Shown here in pieces: positions 9,733 to 18,442 of a DNA stretch of 64,000 nucleotides (within the stretch, counting starts at the first letter, position 1; each line of letters opens with the position of its first letter). Origin of the DNA: Streptococcus bovimastitidis (lineage in GTDB: Bacteria; Bacillota; Bacilli; Lactobacillales; Streptococcaceae); assembly GCF_001885095.1 (NCBI RefSeq), contig NZ_LZDD01000002.1:62001-126000 (forward strand), written 5' to 3'. The position numbers and the translations under genes were made by a program. The notes beneath the pieces are model-generated. The model was not told the origin of the DNA. It ran no database searches and saw nothing but the letters and a program-made list of their open reading frames with translations.

Positions 9733-11964
9733 TTATAGTATTACTTTTTTTAATCGCAGAGCATTTAGGACGACTGAAATCGAACTAAGACTCATGGCTA
9801 GTCCAGCCAGCATAGGATTGAGCAGCGGCCCGCCAAATAAGTGAAGAATCCCCATAGCAACTGGAATCATGAGCACATTATAGAAAAATGCCCAGAATAA
9901 ATTCTCTTTGATAATGTGGATGGTTTTGCGACTGAGTGACATTGCTGTTACCAAATCTAAGAGTTGCGGATGCATTAAGAGGATATTTGCTGATTCAATA
10001 GCAATATCAGTTCCTGACCCTACAGCAATCCCTAAATCAGCACTCGCCAAGGCTGGGGCATCATTAATACCGTCACCAACCATGGCTACTAAGCCTTCTT
10101 TTCCTTTTAAGCTTTCAATCATTTGGGCTTTTTGGTCTGGCATGACCTCAGCATAAACCTGATCAATTCCTACTTGATTGGCTATGGCTTGAGCTGTTCT
10201 TTGATTATCTCCTGTTAATAGGACCGTTTTAATACCTGATTTATGCAGTTCTTGAATCGTTTTTTGGCTGTCAAGCTTAACCTGATCTTCGATTAATATC
10301 AAAGCTTTGAGCTCTTTATTTTTAGCCAGATAGACAATGGTGCCCTGTTCAGGTAAAGTAGCAACTTGCTCCAACAGCTGCTGGCTTAAGGTTACCTGAT
10401 GGCTTTCCATTAAGGCTTTGTTTCCTACTAAAAATTCTTGATTCTTAATTTTTCCTGCTAATCCCTGACCTGTAATCGTTTTAAAGTCTTGGACTGGGGT
10501 AAGAACCAGCTTTTCTGCCTTAGCTTTTGCCACAATAGCCTGACCAAGAGGATGCTCAGACATAGCTTCAAGAGACGCTACTTCAGCCAATAGATCTTTC
10601 TCATTTGGATCTAGATTGATTATCTGGCTGACTTGTGGCTGCCCTTGGGTAATGGTCCCAGTTTTATCAAATACAATGGTTTTAACTGCTTGTAACTGTT
10701 CCAAATCTTGGCCGCTCTTAAAGAGAATACCCAACTCGGCTGCGCGACCAGAACCCACCATAATCGCTGTCGGTGTTGCCAGTCCAAGCGCACATGGACA
10801 GGCAATCACCAGAACGGCAATGGCTGTGCTCAAGGAGAAAGTCATCCCCTCCTTCATAACAAGTAGCCAGAAAAGCAAGGTTATCAGAGCCAAAACAATG
10901 ACAATCGGCACGAAAATACCCGAAACTTGGTCAGCAATCTTGGCAATAGGGGCTTTACTTGACTGAGCATTTTCGACTAATTGAATGATTTGGGCTAAGA
11001 AGGTCTCTTCCTGACGCTTGGTCACTTTAAGAATTAGATTTCCTTGGCCATTGATGGTCCCAGTGTAAACAGACTCTCCTACTTTCTTCTCATTGGGAAC
11101 ACTTTCTCCCGTTAGCATAGACTCATCGACATAGGATTGTCCACTTAGAACTTGACCATCTACAGGAATTTTCTCACCGGGTTTGACCATAACCTGGTCC
11201 CCGAGTTGAACTTGACTGAGTTCAATCAATTCTTGTTGGTCACCCCTGATAACCCTAACCTCATTTGATTTCAATGCCAGAAGTTTTTGAATGGCTTGAG
11301 ACGTTCTACTCTTAGATTTATTTTCAAAAAAATTACCGAGGGTAATCAAGGTCAAAATGACAACGGCAGACTCAAAGTAAAGGCTGTGTTGATAGTGGGC
11401 CATGCCAGACAGAATTTGTTTGGTTGCAAAAAGGCTGTAAATAAAAGCAAATGTTGTCGCTAGGGCAACCAAGCTATCCATGTTGGGATGCCCTTTAAAC
11501 AAGGATTTGAAGCCACTCTGGTAATAGGAACGGTTCAGATACAAGACAGGCAAGCTCAGGAGCAGTTGGATAAGGGCGAAATTTTTGGGTGCCTGCATGG
11601 GACTGATGATAGCTGGTAAGGGAAGGCCTAGCATGGATCCCATAGAGATATATAGCAATGGAATGGTGAATAGACTTGACCATAAGAATTGTTGCCAAAG
11701 TTTCTTGCTTTTTTCATCTTGTCTTTTGGGAAGGTCTTGCTCAACTTCTGAAAGATACAAATGAGCCTGGTAACCTGCCTCACTGACAGCTTTTGTGATA
11801 TCGTCGCTTGTCAAGGCATTTTCTTGGTAGGTAACCCTTAACTTTTCGGTGGTTAGGTTCACATTGGCAGTTTCAGTAGCAGCTAACTTTTTAACGGCCT
11901 TTTCTACCGTCAAAGCGCAGGCGGCACAAGTCATGCCATCAATCAGATAAACTTCTTCTTTCAT
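9733..11964 (-). CDS. copA: Copper-exporting P-type ATPase CopA
   Basis: A 743-residue P1B-type ATPase that exports Cu(I). The start at ATG 11964 follows GGAGGGGAGAGT and overlaps the copY stop; an upstream in-frame codon inside copY was rejected. Domains in order: one N-terminal metal-binding domain (GMTCAACAL), transmembrane helices, actuator TGES, CPC ion-site motif in [11 protein letters not shown], phosphorylation motif DKTGT, SEHPLG ATP-binding motif, and [10 protein letters not shown] hinge. CopY relieves repression of the operon when copper is high. Confidence 0.95.
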   Translation of the reverse strand: MKEEVYLIDGMTCAACALTVEKAVKKLAATETANVNLTTEKLRVTYQENALTSDDITKAVSEAGYQAHLYLSEVEQDLPKRQDEKSKKLWQQFLWSSLFTIPLLYISMGSMLGLPLPAIISPMQAPKNFALIQLLLSLPVLYLNRSYYQSGFKSLFKGHPNMDSLVALATTFAFIYSLFATKQILSGMAHYQHSLYFESAVVILTLITLGNFFENKSKSRTSQAIQKLLALKSNEVRVIRGDQQELIELSQVQLGDQVMVKPGEKIPVDGQVLSGQSYVDESMLTGESVPNEKKVGESVYTGTINGQGNLILKVTKRQEETFLAQIIQLVENAQSSKAPIAKIADQVSGIFVPIVIVLALITLLFWLLVMKEGMTFSLSTAIAVLVIACPCALGLATPTAIMVGSGRAAELGILFKSGQDLEQLQAVKTIVFDKTGTITQGQPQVSQIINLDPNEKDLLAEVASLEAMSEHPLGQAIVAKAKAEKLVLTPVQDFKTITGQGLAGKIKNQEFLVGNKALMESHQVTLSQQLLEQVATLPEQGTIVYLAKNKELKALILIEDQVKLDSQKTIQELHKSGIKTVLLTGDNQRTAQAIANQVGIDQVYAEVMPDQKAQMIESLKGKEGLVAMVGDGINDAPALASADLGIAVGSGTDIAIESANILLMHPQLLDLVTAMSLSRKTIHIIKENLFWAFFYNVLMIPVAMGILHLFGGPLLNPMLAGLAMSLSSISVVLNALRLKKVIL

Positions 11965-12398
11965 ACTCTCCCCTCCTTTGGATGACACTGACATTGCCCT
12001 GGGGCACAGTTACAAGGAACGGCTTCTAATAGTGTACCCGCTCTCTCATTTAATAAATCTTGGAATGCTTGATGGTCTGAAGCTGTCATTGGAATTTTTG
12101 CTAACAACTCCAGTAGTAATTTGGCATGGTCTTTTTGACAAATTTTTTCTATATCTGCCTGCACCATCATTTTTTGATAAGCTTTCTGGTCAACAATGGC
12201 ACTGTAAATAAATGCTCTTCCACGTTTTTGGCTAGTTAAAAAAGATTTATTAATCAGTCTTCCTATAAGTGTTTTAATGGTCGACGCTGACCATTGCTGT
12301 TGCTTTTGTAAAAATGCTATAATTTCAGAACTCTTAATTTGACCATTAGCCCAGACAACACGCATGACTTGCCATTCAGCATTGGAAATAGTTTGCAT
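11961..12398 (-). CDS. copY: Copper-responsive transcriptional repressor CopY
   Basis: A 145-residue BlaI/MecI/CopY-family winged-helix repressor. The N-terminal DNA-binding half begins [16 protein letters not shown] and contains [13 protein letters not shown]. The C-terminal [11 protein letters not shown] gives the CxCxxxxCxC metal site that holds Zn(II) in the DNA-bound form and Cu(I) when released. It overlaps copA by 4 bases (ATGA) and is preceded by two cop boxes. Confidence 0.95.
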   Translation of the reverse strand: MQTISNAEWQVMRVVWANGQIKSSEIIAFLQKQQQWSASTIKTLIGRLINKSFLTSQKRGRAFIYSAIVDQKAYQKMMVQADIEKICQKDHAKLLLELLAKIPMTASDHQAFQDLLNERAGTLLEAVPCNCAPGQCQCHPKEGRV

Positions 12399-12439
12399 TC
12401 TTGATCCTTTCTTTCTTCACTTTAGAGGCTTTGTGAAAT

Positions 12440-12465
12440 AGATTGATAGGAGTTCATATCAATCT
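12440..12465 (-). promoter_or_regulatory. Hairpin in the copY 5' leader
   Basis: A perfect 9-base inverted repeat (AGATTGATA / TATCAATCT) with an 8-base loop, between the copY -10 and the start codon. It has no T-run, so it is not a terminator; a role in mRNA stability or translation is possible. Confidence 0.45.
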
Positions 12466-12470
12466 ATGTT

Positions 12471-12514
12471 TACGTTTGTAAATATATTATAGACGATTTG
12501 TTTACATTTGTAAA
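12471..12514 (-). promoter_or_regulatory. copYAZ promoter with two cop boxes
   Basis: On the minus strand TTTACA (12514-12509), 17 bases, TATAAT (12491-12486). The CopY box TACANNTGTA is perfect at 12503-12512 (TACATTTGTA), covering part of the -35, and has one mismatch at 12471-12480 (TACGTTTGTA on the plus strand), just past the -10. Two CopY dimers would therefore clamp the promoter. Confidence 0.9.
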
Positions 12515-12540
12515 TATACTTGTTTGAGATTATTCCAAAA

Positions 12541-12571
12541 AAAAAAAGAGAGTTTCCGTTAGAAACTCTCT
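12541..12571 (-). terminator. Terminator of the rimP-rbfA operon
   Basis: AGAGAGTTTC and GAAACTCTCT pair perfectly around CGTTA (12547-12571); on the minus strand the stem is followed by about eleven T. It lies directly after the rbfA stop. Confidence 0.92.
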
Positions 12572-12577
12572 AATTAT

Positions 12578-12937
12578 TTATTTATCACTTGATTTTGCTT
12601 CTAAGTCTTTTAGAAGTTGGTCAATTTTATTACCGTAGGCGATAGAATTATCTTTTTCAAAAATTAAGTCTGGAATTTTATACATGGTCAGGTTGCGTCC
12701 TAATTCACGTTTAATCGTTCCAGTAGCTTTTTCCAAACCAATTTGTGCTTTTTGATTATCAGATGCCAAGTCACTCATAAGTGTATAGTAGACTTTAGCT
12801 GCTGATAAATCGCCTAGCATTTGCACTTCAGTGATTGTAACACCTTGTACACGTGGATCACGGACTTTCTTTTGTAAAATCTCATTGACTTCACGTTTGA
12901 TTTCCATGCCAACTCGGTCTATACGATGATTTGCCAT
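12578..12937 (-). CDS. rbfA: 30S ribosome-binding factor RbfA
   Basis: A 119-residue KH-like factor that helps mature the 5' end of 16S rRNA and is needed for cold growth. The start at ATG 12937 gives the family opening [21 protein letters not shown]; an upstream in-frame stretch of 20 residues has no family similarity. The conserved [13 protein letters not shown] and [16 protein letters not shown] blocks are present. It is the last gene of the operon, 82 bases after infB. Confidence 0.94.
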   Translation of the reverse strand: MANHRIDRVGMEIKREVNEILQKKVRDPRVQGVTITEVQMLGDLSAAKVYYTLMSDLASDNQKAQIGLEKATGTIKRELGRNLTMYKIPDLIFEKDNSIAYGNKIDQLLKDLEAKSSDK

Positions 12938-13019
12938 TTCCATTTCCTTTCTCAATAATGATGACAAAAGCCAGGCTGAAAGCCCAGCTTCTATCAATGA
13001 TAATTAATCTTATTATGAA

Positions 13020-15893
13020 TTATTTTCTTACGATTTCTTCCATGATGTAGGCTTCAAGCGTATCATCAACCTGAAGGTCGTTATAATTTTCAATCATTAA
13101 ACCACCTTCTTGAGCATTACCAACTTCTTTAACATCATCTTTATAATGTTTAAGACTTGCTAGTTTACCATCGAAGACAACTACACTATCACGGATAACA
13201 CGGACACTGGAATCACGGGTAATTTTACCATTGATAACCATAAATCCACCGATAGTTCCAACTTTTGAAACTTTAAAGGTTTCACGGACAATAGCTTCAC
13301 CAAGAATTTTTTCTTTGAAGACAGGGTCCAATTTACCTTTCATCGCTTCTTCAACTTCTTCGATAACTTTGTAAATAATACTATGAAGACGAATTTCAAC
13401 ATCATCAGCGTCAGCTTGTTGACGAGCTTGCGGTGTCGGACGAACGTTAAATCCAATGATAACCGCATTTGATGCTTCTGCAAGTGTTACGTCAGACTCA
13501 TTAATAGCACCTACCGCTGAGTGAACAACATTTACTCGTACGCCTTCAACTTCAATTTTAAGAAGTGAAGCTGCAAGGGCTTCTACTGAACCTTGAACAT
13601 CGGCCTTAATAATAACATTAACGGTTTTGATTTCACCAGCTTTGAGGGTATCAAAGAGGTTATCAAGGCTAACCCGTTGCGTATTTTGACGTTGTTTAAG
13701 AAGAGCACGTTTAGCACGTTCTTCACCAGCAGCACGAGCTGCTTTCTCGTCTTCATATACGGCAAAGTGATCACCAGCCATTGGTGTTTCATTCAAACCA
13801 GTAATAGAAACTGGTGTTGATGGCAAGGCATATTTGACACGACGTCCAAGGTCATTTGTCATGGCACGGACACGTCCAAAGGTGTTACCAATAACGATTG
13901 GGTCTTGAACATGAAGGGTTCCTTGTTGAACAAGAAGAGTCGCAACCGCACCTTTTCCTTTATCCAAACGTGCTTCAATAACCGTACCAATAGCTCTTAC
14001 TGTTGGGTCAGCTTTTAACTCTTCAACTTCTGCTACTAAAAGCACAGTTTCAAGTAATTCATCAATATTTTTATTGAATTTAGCTGAGATTTCTACAAAC
14101 TCACAGTCACCACCCCAAGCAGTTGAGATAATACCATGTTCTGCTAACTCAGAGATAACACGTTCAGGATTGGCACCTGGTTTATCAATTTTATTGATTG
14201 CAACAATAATTGGAACTTGTGCAGCTTTTGAGTGGTTAATAGCTTCAATGGTTTGAGGCATTACACCATCATCAGCAGCAACAATCAGAATCGTAATATC
14301 GGTAACAGATGCTCCACGCGCACGCATACTTGTAAAGGCAGCATGTCCTGGGGTATCCAAGAAGGTAATTTTCTTACCTGCTTCTTCAATCTGATAGGCA
14401 CCAATATGCTGAGTGATTCCTCCAGCTTCACCTGTAGCAACACGTGAATTACGTAAGGTATCCAATAAAGTTGTTTTACCATGGTCAACGTGTCCCATGA
14501 TGGTAACAACTGGTGCACGTTCCACAATATTCTCAGGGTTAAGATAAGTTTCGTCATCAAAGAAGCGTTCAATATCAGCATCATCGACTTCAACTTTCGC
14601 TTTAGCCTCAATTCCATAGTCAACCATCAATAATTCAATGGTATCTCCATCAAGAGATTGGTTTTGAGTTGCCATGACACCCATCATAAAGAGTTTTTTA
14701 ACGATTTCCGCAGGTTCACGTTTGATACGTTTTGCGATATCGGCAACCGTCATCCCTTCACTATATTCAAATTCTTTAGGTAATTCATGGAATTTACGCT
14801 CTGTTACTGGTTTTGGAGCGACATTATTATTCCGATTATTTTTACCTTTTTTAGGTTTTTTGTTCCAGTTACTATTTCTTTGATTTCTCACTTGGTTTTG
14901 ATTATTCCAACTCTTCTTATTTTTAGGTCCATTATCACGATTTTGTTCTTCATCTTGTGATTTTTCAGGACGAGCTTTCTTACGACGTTTATCAACAGGT
15001 TTTGTTGATGCCGCTTCAACAACTGGCTTAGTAACAACTGACTCTCTTGCCTTTGTTGGTTCCAAAGCTGCTGCTTTAGCAAGATTTGCTGCTTCTTTTT
15101 CAGCTTGAATTCTTGCTTGTTCTTGAGCAATCTGAGCTTGTCGTTTAGCTTCTTCTTGTTCGCGGAACTGATGTTCTCTAGTTCGCGTATACTCTGCATT
15201 TTGTTCTGCTTTTAAAGCAGCCGCTCTGGCTTTAAAGTCAATCTTAGGAGCTGGAGCTTGATATTGTCCACGTTCCTGAGACTGTCTATTATCACGATAG
15301 CGATCATTCGGACGGTTATTTACTTGATTACGGTTATTATCCCGATTACCAAATTGACGATTATCCTGACGATTTCCATTTTGATTAGGTTTATTATCAA
15401 ATCGACGTTCACCATTTTGATTTTGGTTCCGATTTCCAAAACGACCATTTTGCGATCCACTTTGACGATTGTTTGATCGATTATCATTTTGACGATTTTG
15501 GTTGCCAGCTTGTTGGCGAGCTGCTTGCTCCTTAGCCCGCGCTTCTCGTTCGGCTTTAAAGTTACGACTTTTTGGTCTTACCGTTTGAGGTTTTTCTGCA
15601 AATGAAATCTGAGATTTTTCAGTAGTTGATGCTAAATCTTTCTCAGCCGTTTTCGCTTGCACTTCTTTTTTTACAGCAGAACTTGGTGATTCTTTAGGTT
15701 CTGCTTTTACTTCTGGAGTAATAGTTTTTTCTGATTTCGCTGAAAAACTTGATGCAATTTTACTAGCGGCCAATTCATCAACACTTGAAGCGTGACTTTT
15801 GACATCTAAGCCTAGTTCTTTTGCTTTTTCAACAACTTCTTTACTTGTTTTTCCAAGTTCTTTGGCAATTTCATGTAATCTTTTCTTTGACAA
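13020..15893 (-). CDS. infB: Translation initiation factor IF-2
   Basis: A 957-residue GTPase that brings fMet-tRNA to the 30S subunit. N-terminal IF2N (about 1-50), then a long disordered segment extremely rich in Asn, Arg and Gln (about 110-220), a Lys/Ala-rich region, a second IF2N-like region ([16 protein letters not shown]), the G domain (G1 GHVDHGKT, G3 DTPGH, G4 NKID), and domains II-IV. The Asn/Arg/Gln tract is strand-biased low-complexity DNA that could mimic repeats. Confidence 0.97.
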   Translation of the reverse strand: MSKKRLHEIAKELGKTSKEVVEKAKELGLDVKSHASSVDELAASKIASSFSAKSEKTITPEVKAEPKESPSSAVKKEVQAKTAEKDLASTTEKSQISFAEKPQTVRPKSRNFKAEREARAKEQAARQQAGNQNRQNDNRSNNRQSGSQNGRFGNRNQNQNGERRFDNKPNQNGNRQDNRQFGNRDNNRNQVNNRPNDRYRDNRQSQERGQYQAPAPKIDFKARAAALKAEQNAEYTRTREHQFREQEEAKRQAQIAQEQARIQAEKEAANLAKAAALEPTKARESVVTKPVVEAASTKPVDKRRKKARPEKSQDEEQNRDNGPKNKKSWNNQNQVRNQRNSNWNKKPKKGKNNRNNNVAPKPVTERKFHELPKEFEYSEGMTVADIAKRIKREPAEIVKKLFMMGVMATQNQSLDGDTIELLMVDYGIEAKAKVEVDDADIERFFDDETYLNPENIVERAPVVTIMGHVDHGKTTLLDTLRNSRVATGEAGGITQHIGAYQIEEAGKKITFLDTPGHAAFTSMRARGASVTDITILIVAADDGVMPQTIEAINHSKAAQVPIIVAINKIDKPGANPERVISELAEHGIISTAWGGDCEFVEISAKFNKNIDELLETVLLVAEVEELKADPTVRAIGTVIEARLDKGKGAVATLLVQQGTLHVQDPIVIGNTFGRVRAMTNDLGRRVKYALPSTPVSITGLNETPMAGDHFAVYEDEKAARAAGEERAKRALLKQRQNTQRVSLDNLFDTLKAGEIKTVNVIIKADVQGSVEALAASLLKIEVEGVRVNVVHSAVGAINESDVTLAEASNAVIIGFNVRPTPQARQQADADDVEIRLHSIIYKVIEEVEEAMKGKLDPVFKEKILGEAIVRETFKVSKVGTIGGFMVINGKITRDSSVRVIRDSVVVFDGKLASLKHYKDDVKEVGNAQEGGLMIENYNDLQVDDTLEAYIMEEIVRK

Positions 15894-15912
15894 TTTGTGT
15901 CCTCCTACTCGT

Positions 15913-16215
15913 CTATTCCATAAGAGTCCTCATTTTCTTTGAAAATCCAGCATCTGCAATAGCAACAACTTTTCGAGCTTTGCCAAGTGCAGAACTTAAT
16001 TCCAATGCACTAAGCACTGTGGAGACTTCTACATTATAATATTTACTTTTATCTGATACTTTTTTTGTAACATTTGGACCAGCGTCATTTGCTAGAAATA
16101 CAAGGTGAACGGATTGATTTTGAATCGCTTTTACCACTAATTCCTCACCAGATATAACTTTTCCAGCACGCTGCGCTAGGCCAATAAGATTTGTTAATCT
16201 CTCTAAATTATTCAA
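15913..16215 (-). CDS. L7Ae-family ribosomal protein YlxQ
   Basis: A 100-residue L7Ae/L30e-fold RNA-binding protein found inside nusA-infB operons of Firmicutes (YlxQ, RplGA). Family signs are [17 protein letters not shown] and [15 protein letters not shown]. It overlaps ylxR by 8 bases and is followed 19 bases later by infB. It is thought to bind kink-turn RNA; its target here is unknown. Confidence 0.88.
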   Translation of the reverse strand: MNNLERLTNLIGLAQRAGKVISGEELVVKAIQNQSVHLVFLANDAGPNVTKKVSDKSKYYNVEVSTVLSALELSSALGKARKVVAIADAGFSKKMRTLME

Positions 16216-16504
16216 GACCTAACTCTCTTCTTTTTACTTTGTGATCCACATAAGCAATCAACTCATCATAAAAACTCTCTGGCACTTCCATAGCAAAACT
16301 ACGGTTAAAAACATGTTTCTTCTTAGCCATCAAAGCTTCCTGGTTATCGAGTTTTATATATGCCCCACGACCATTCTGCTTTCCTGTAGGATCTATGAAA
16401 AGTTGACCATCTTTCGTTTTTACGATGCGAAGCAAATCTCTTTTATCAAGACTTTCACCTGAAACAAGAGATTTACGTAAAGGTATTTTTTTTACTTTAG
16501 GCAT
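16208..16504 (-). CDS. YlxR family RNA/DNA-binding protein (RnpM)
   Basis: A 98-residue YlxR/DUF448 protein. The family motif GRGAYIKLDNQEALMAKKK is clear, with the RKSLVSGE opening. B. subtilis YlxR (RnpM) has been reported to bind RNase P RNA and to affect transcription. Position between nusA and ylxQ is the normal one, 15 bases after nusA. Confidence 0.88.
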   Translation of the reverse strand: MPKVKKIPLRKSLVSGESLDKRDLLRIVKTKDGQLFIDPTGKQNGRGAYIKLDNQEALMAKKKHVFNRSFAMEVPESFYDELIAYVDHKVKRRELGLE

Positions 16505-16519
16505 AAAACACCTCGATTC

Positions 16520-17665
16520 TTATTCTTCCTCGCTTAAAGTTGCTGCCTCTTCTAAAACTTCACTTGTTTCATTAGCAGCTTCCGCAGCTTCATATTCACT
16601 GGCTGATTTGATATCAATTCTATAACCTGTTAAATGAGCAGCAAGTCTAACGTTTTGACCACGACGACCAATAGCTAATGATAATTTGCTATCTGGAACA
16701 ACAACAGTTGCTCGCTTAATATCTTCGTCGTCAAAGAGTACCATATCAACTTCAGCTGGTGCAATCGCATTATAGATAAACTCTGCAGGATCATCTACCC
16801 ATTGGATAACATCGATATTTTCTTCAACCGGTACTTCGATGCCAGCCTTCGCGTCATAACGTTTTGGATGGAATTTACTGATAACTTTTTTAATGTTACT
16901 TCCACCACGACCAACGATTGTTCCGATTGCATCAACATTCGGATTATGACTACGAACAGCTACTTTTGTACGATCTCCTGCCTCACGAGAAACACTCATG
17001 ATTTCAACAGTTCCATCAAAGACTTCAGGAATTTCTTGTTCCATAATACGTTTGATGAATTCCGGATGGCTACGACTTACAAAAACATTGACACCTTTTG
17101 GATTGTTTTCAACTTTGTAAACATAAACTTCAATGCGGTCATGTGACTTGAAAGTTTCACCAGGAATTTGATCCTGATGTGATAATTGTGCTTCTAGTGA
17201 CCCTAAGTTGACATAGATAAAACGTTGGTCAAAGCGTTCCACAGTACCAGTCATGATTTCGCCTTCATGCTCTTTATATTCATTGAAGGTAACTTCACGC
17301 ATTTGACGACGCATTTTTTCCATAATCGTTTGTTTTGCCGATTGAGCAGCTACACGACCAAATTCAGCAACTGATTCTTCAAAGCGAATTTTATCACCTA
17401 GTTCATATGCCGAACTAATTGCTAAGGCATCGCTTAAGCTGATTTCTAAACGACTATCAAAAACTTCTTCAACAACTTCACGAACTGAGAAGACTTGGAA
17501 ATCTCCAGTTTTTTCGTTAAATTCAATGACACATGATTCTGATTGACCGTAACGGCGTTTATAGGCTGATTTTAAAGACTCCGTAACAGCTTCGACAATG
17601 TCATCTTTATTAATGTGTTTCTCTTCTTCCAAAATACGGAAGGCTTCTAGCATTTCTTTGCTCAT
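16520..17665 (-). CDS. nusA: Transcription termination/antitermination factor NusA
   Basis: A 381-residue NusA: N-terminal RNA-polymerase-binding domain (MSKEMLEAFRILEEEKHI), S1 domain (about 133-200), two KH domains (IGTIVGRGGSNIKKVISKFH and LAIGRRGQNVRLAAHLTGYRID), and a short acidic C-terminal tail. It lacks the C-terminal acidic repeats of the enterobacterial protein, as usual in Firmicutes. It lies 60 bases after rimP. Confidence 0.96.
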   Translation of the reverse strand: MSKEMLEAFRILEEEKHINKDDIVEAVTESLKSAYKRRYGQSESCVIEFNEKTGDFQVFSVREVVEEVFDSRLEISLSDALAISSAYELGDKIRFEESVAEFGRVAAQSAKQTIMEKMRRQMREVTFNEYKEHEGEIMTGTVERFDQRFIYVNLGSLEAQLSHQDQIPGETFKSHDRIEVYVYKVENNPKGVNVFVSRSHPEFIKRIMEQEIPEVFDGTVEIMSVSREAGDRTKVAVRSHNPNVDAIGTIVGRGGSNIKKVISKFHPKRYDAKAGIEVPVEENIDVIQWVDDPAEFIYNAIAPAEVDMVLFDDEDIKRATVVVPDSKLSLAIGRRGQNVRLAAHLTGYRIDIKSASEYEAAEAANETSEVLEEAATLSEEE

Positions 17666-17725
17666 AATGTGTGATGCTCAGCAATTTCTTGCAAAAGCAA
17701 AATTCCTTTCTTACTTAAAAATCGG

Positions 17726-18202
17726 TTAAAGTTTAACTGCCAAACGGGCTTTGGCTACAGTTTGATACGGGATTTCAACAAGTTTATGACGTGTTTTATC
17801 CAAATAATCAATAGTTAGTGTTTCACCATCAAAGGAAACTAAATCACCTTGGAAGACTTTAACTTTATCAATAGCTTTATAGAGACTGACATTAACATGA
17901 GAACCAACTGCTTTTTCAAGTGCTTCTTTCGTTTTTAATGATCTCTCTAAGCCAGGACTAGAAACTTCCAGCATGTATTGCTCAGGAAAAGGGTCCGGTG
18001 AAATCTGATCTAAGAGCGGACTAATAATTTCGGTTAATTCAGTTGTATCTTCAACGGAAATACCACCTTCTTTATCAACGAGTATGCTTAAAACATAATC
18101 ACTGCCCATTTTTTCGTATTCAACATCAACCAATTCGTAGGGTGCCTGAATAACTGGTGATACCGTTTGAGTAACTGTATCAATAATTGTTTGATTTGCG
18201 AT
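17726..18202 (-). CDS. rimP: Ribosome maturation factor RimP, apparent ATC start
   Basis: RimP assists 30S assembly. The frame reads (I)[34 protein letters not shown] through SILVDKEGG and [11 protein letters not shown]. The first ATG/GTG/TTG in frame is a TTG at 18130 that would drop the conserved N-terminal helix and has no ribosome site. Upstream, an in-frame stop (18221-18223) leaves ATT 18208, GTT, or ATC 18202 as the only candidates. AAGGAGG (18211-18217) lies 8 bases from the ATC, an ideal spacing, but only 2 bases from the ATT. The ATC start gives 158 residues, close to the usual streptococcal length. First gene of the operon. Confidence 0.88.
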   Translation of the reverse strand: MANQTIIDTVTQTVSPVIQAPYELVDVEYEKMGSDYVLSILVDKEGGISVEDTTELTEIISPLLDQISPDPFPEQYMLEVSSPGLERSLKTKEALEKAVGSHVNVSLYKAIDKVKVFQGDLVSFDGETLTIDYLDKTRHKLVEIPYQTVAKARLAVKL

Positions 18203-18340
18203 AACAATGCCCTCCTTTACTTACTTCTGCTAAGGAAATTCCAAGTTTGGAAAAATATCAATACAAAAGTGGCGAGATATCTCCCACCACCGCTTCTGTA
18301 TATGTTACTTCTATTATAGCACTTTCTAAGAACTAATCAA
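18203..18340 (-). promoter_or_regulatory. rimP operon promoter and structured leader
   Basis: Minus-strand TTGATT (18340-18335), 16 bases, TATAAT (18318-18313), preceded by TGC as an extended -10. The leader of about 105 bases contains a strong inverted repeat centred on GAGATATCTC (18274-18283), extended by GTGG/CCAC with one bulged base (18269-18287), and a small hairpin TTCCAA-GT-TTGGAA near 18239-18252. No T-run follows either, so neither is a simple terminator. Confidence 0.65.
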
Positions 18341-18442
18341 GCTAAAAGTATGAAGATTAGATTTTTGCCAAAATAAATTATTTATTAAATTTGCTAATTT
18401 TATTATAATAGGTAAGATGACAAAAACGAAAGGGTATCCACT

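Noticed and set aside
15258..15476. Plus-strand open frame and repeat-like DNA opposite infB
   Set aside because: It is the shadow of the Asn/Arg/Gln-rich tract of IF-2; the apparent repetition comes from codon composition, not from a CRISPR or tandem array.
17726..18130. Shorter rimP reading frame starting at TTG 18130
   Set aside because: It lacks a ribosome site and removes the conserved N-terminal helix, while the frame continues upstream to a codon ideally placed behind AAGGAGG.
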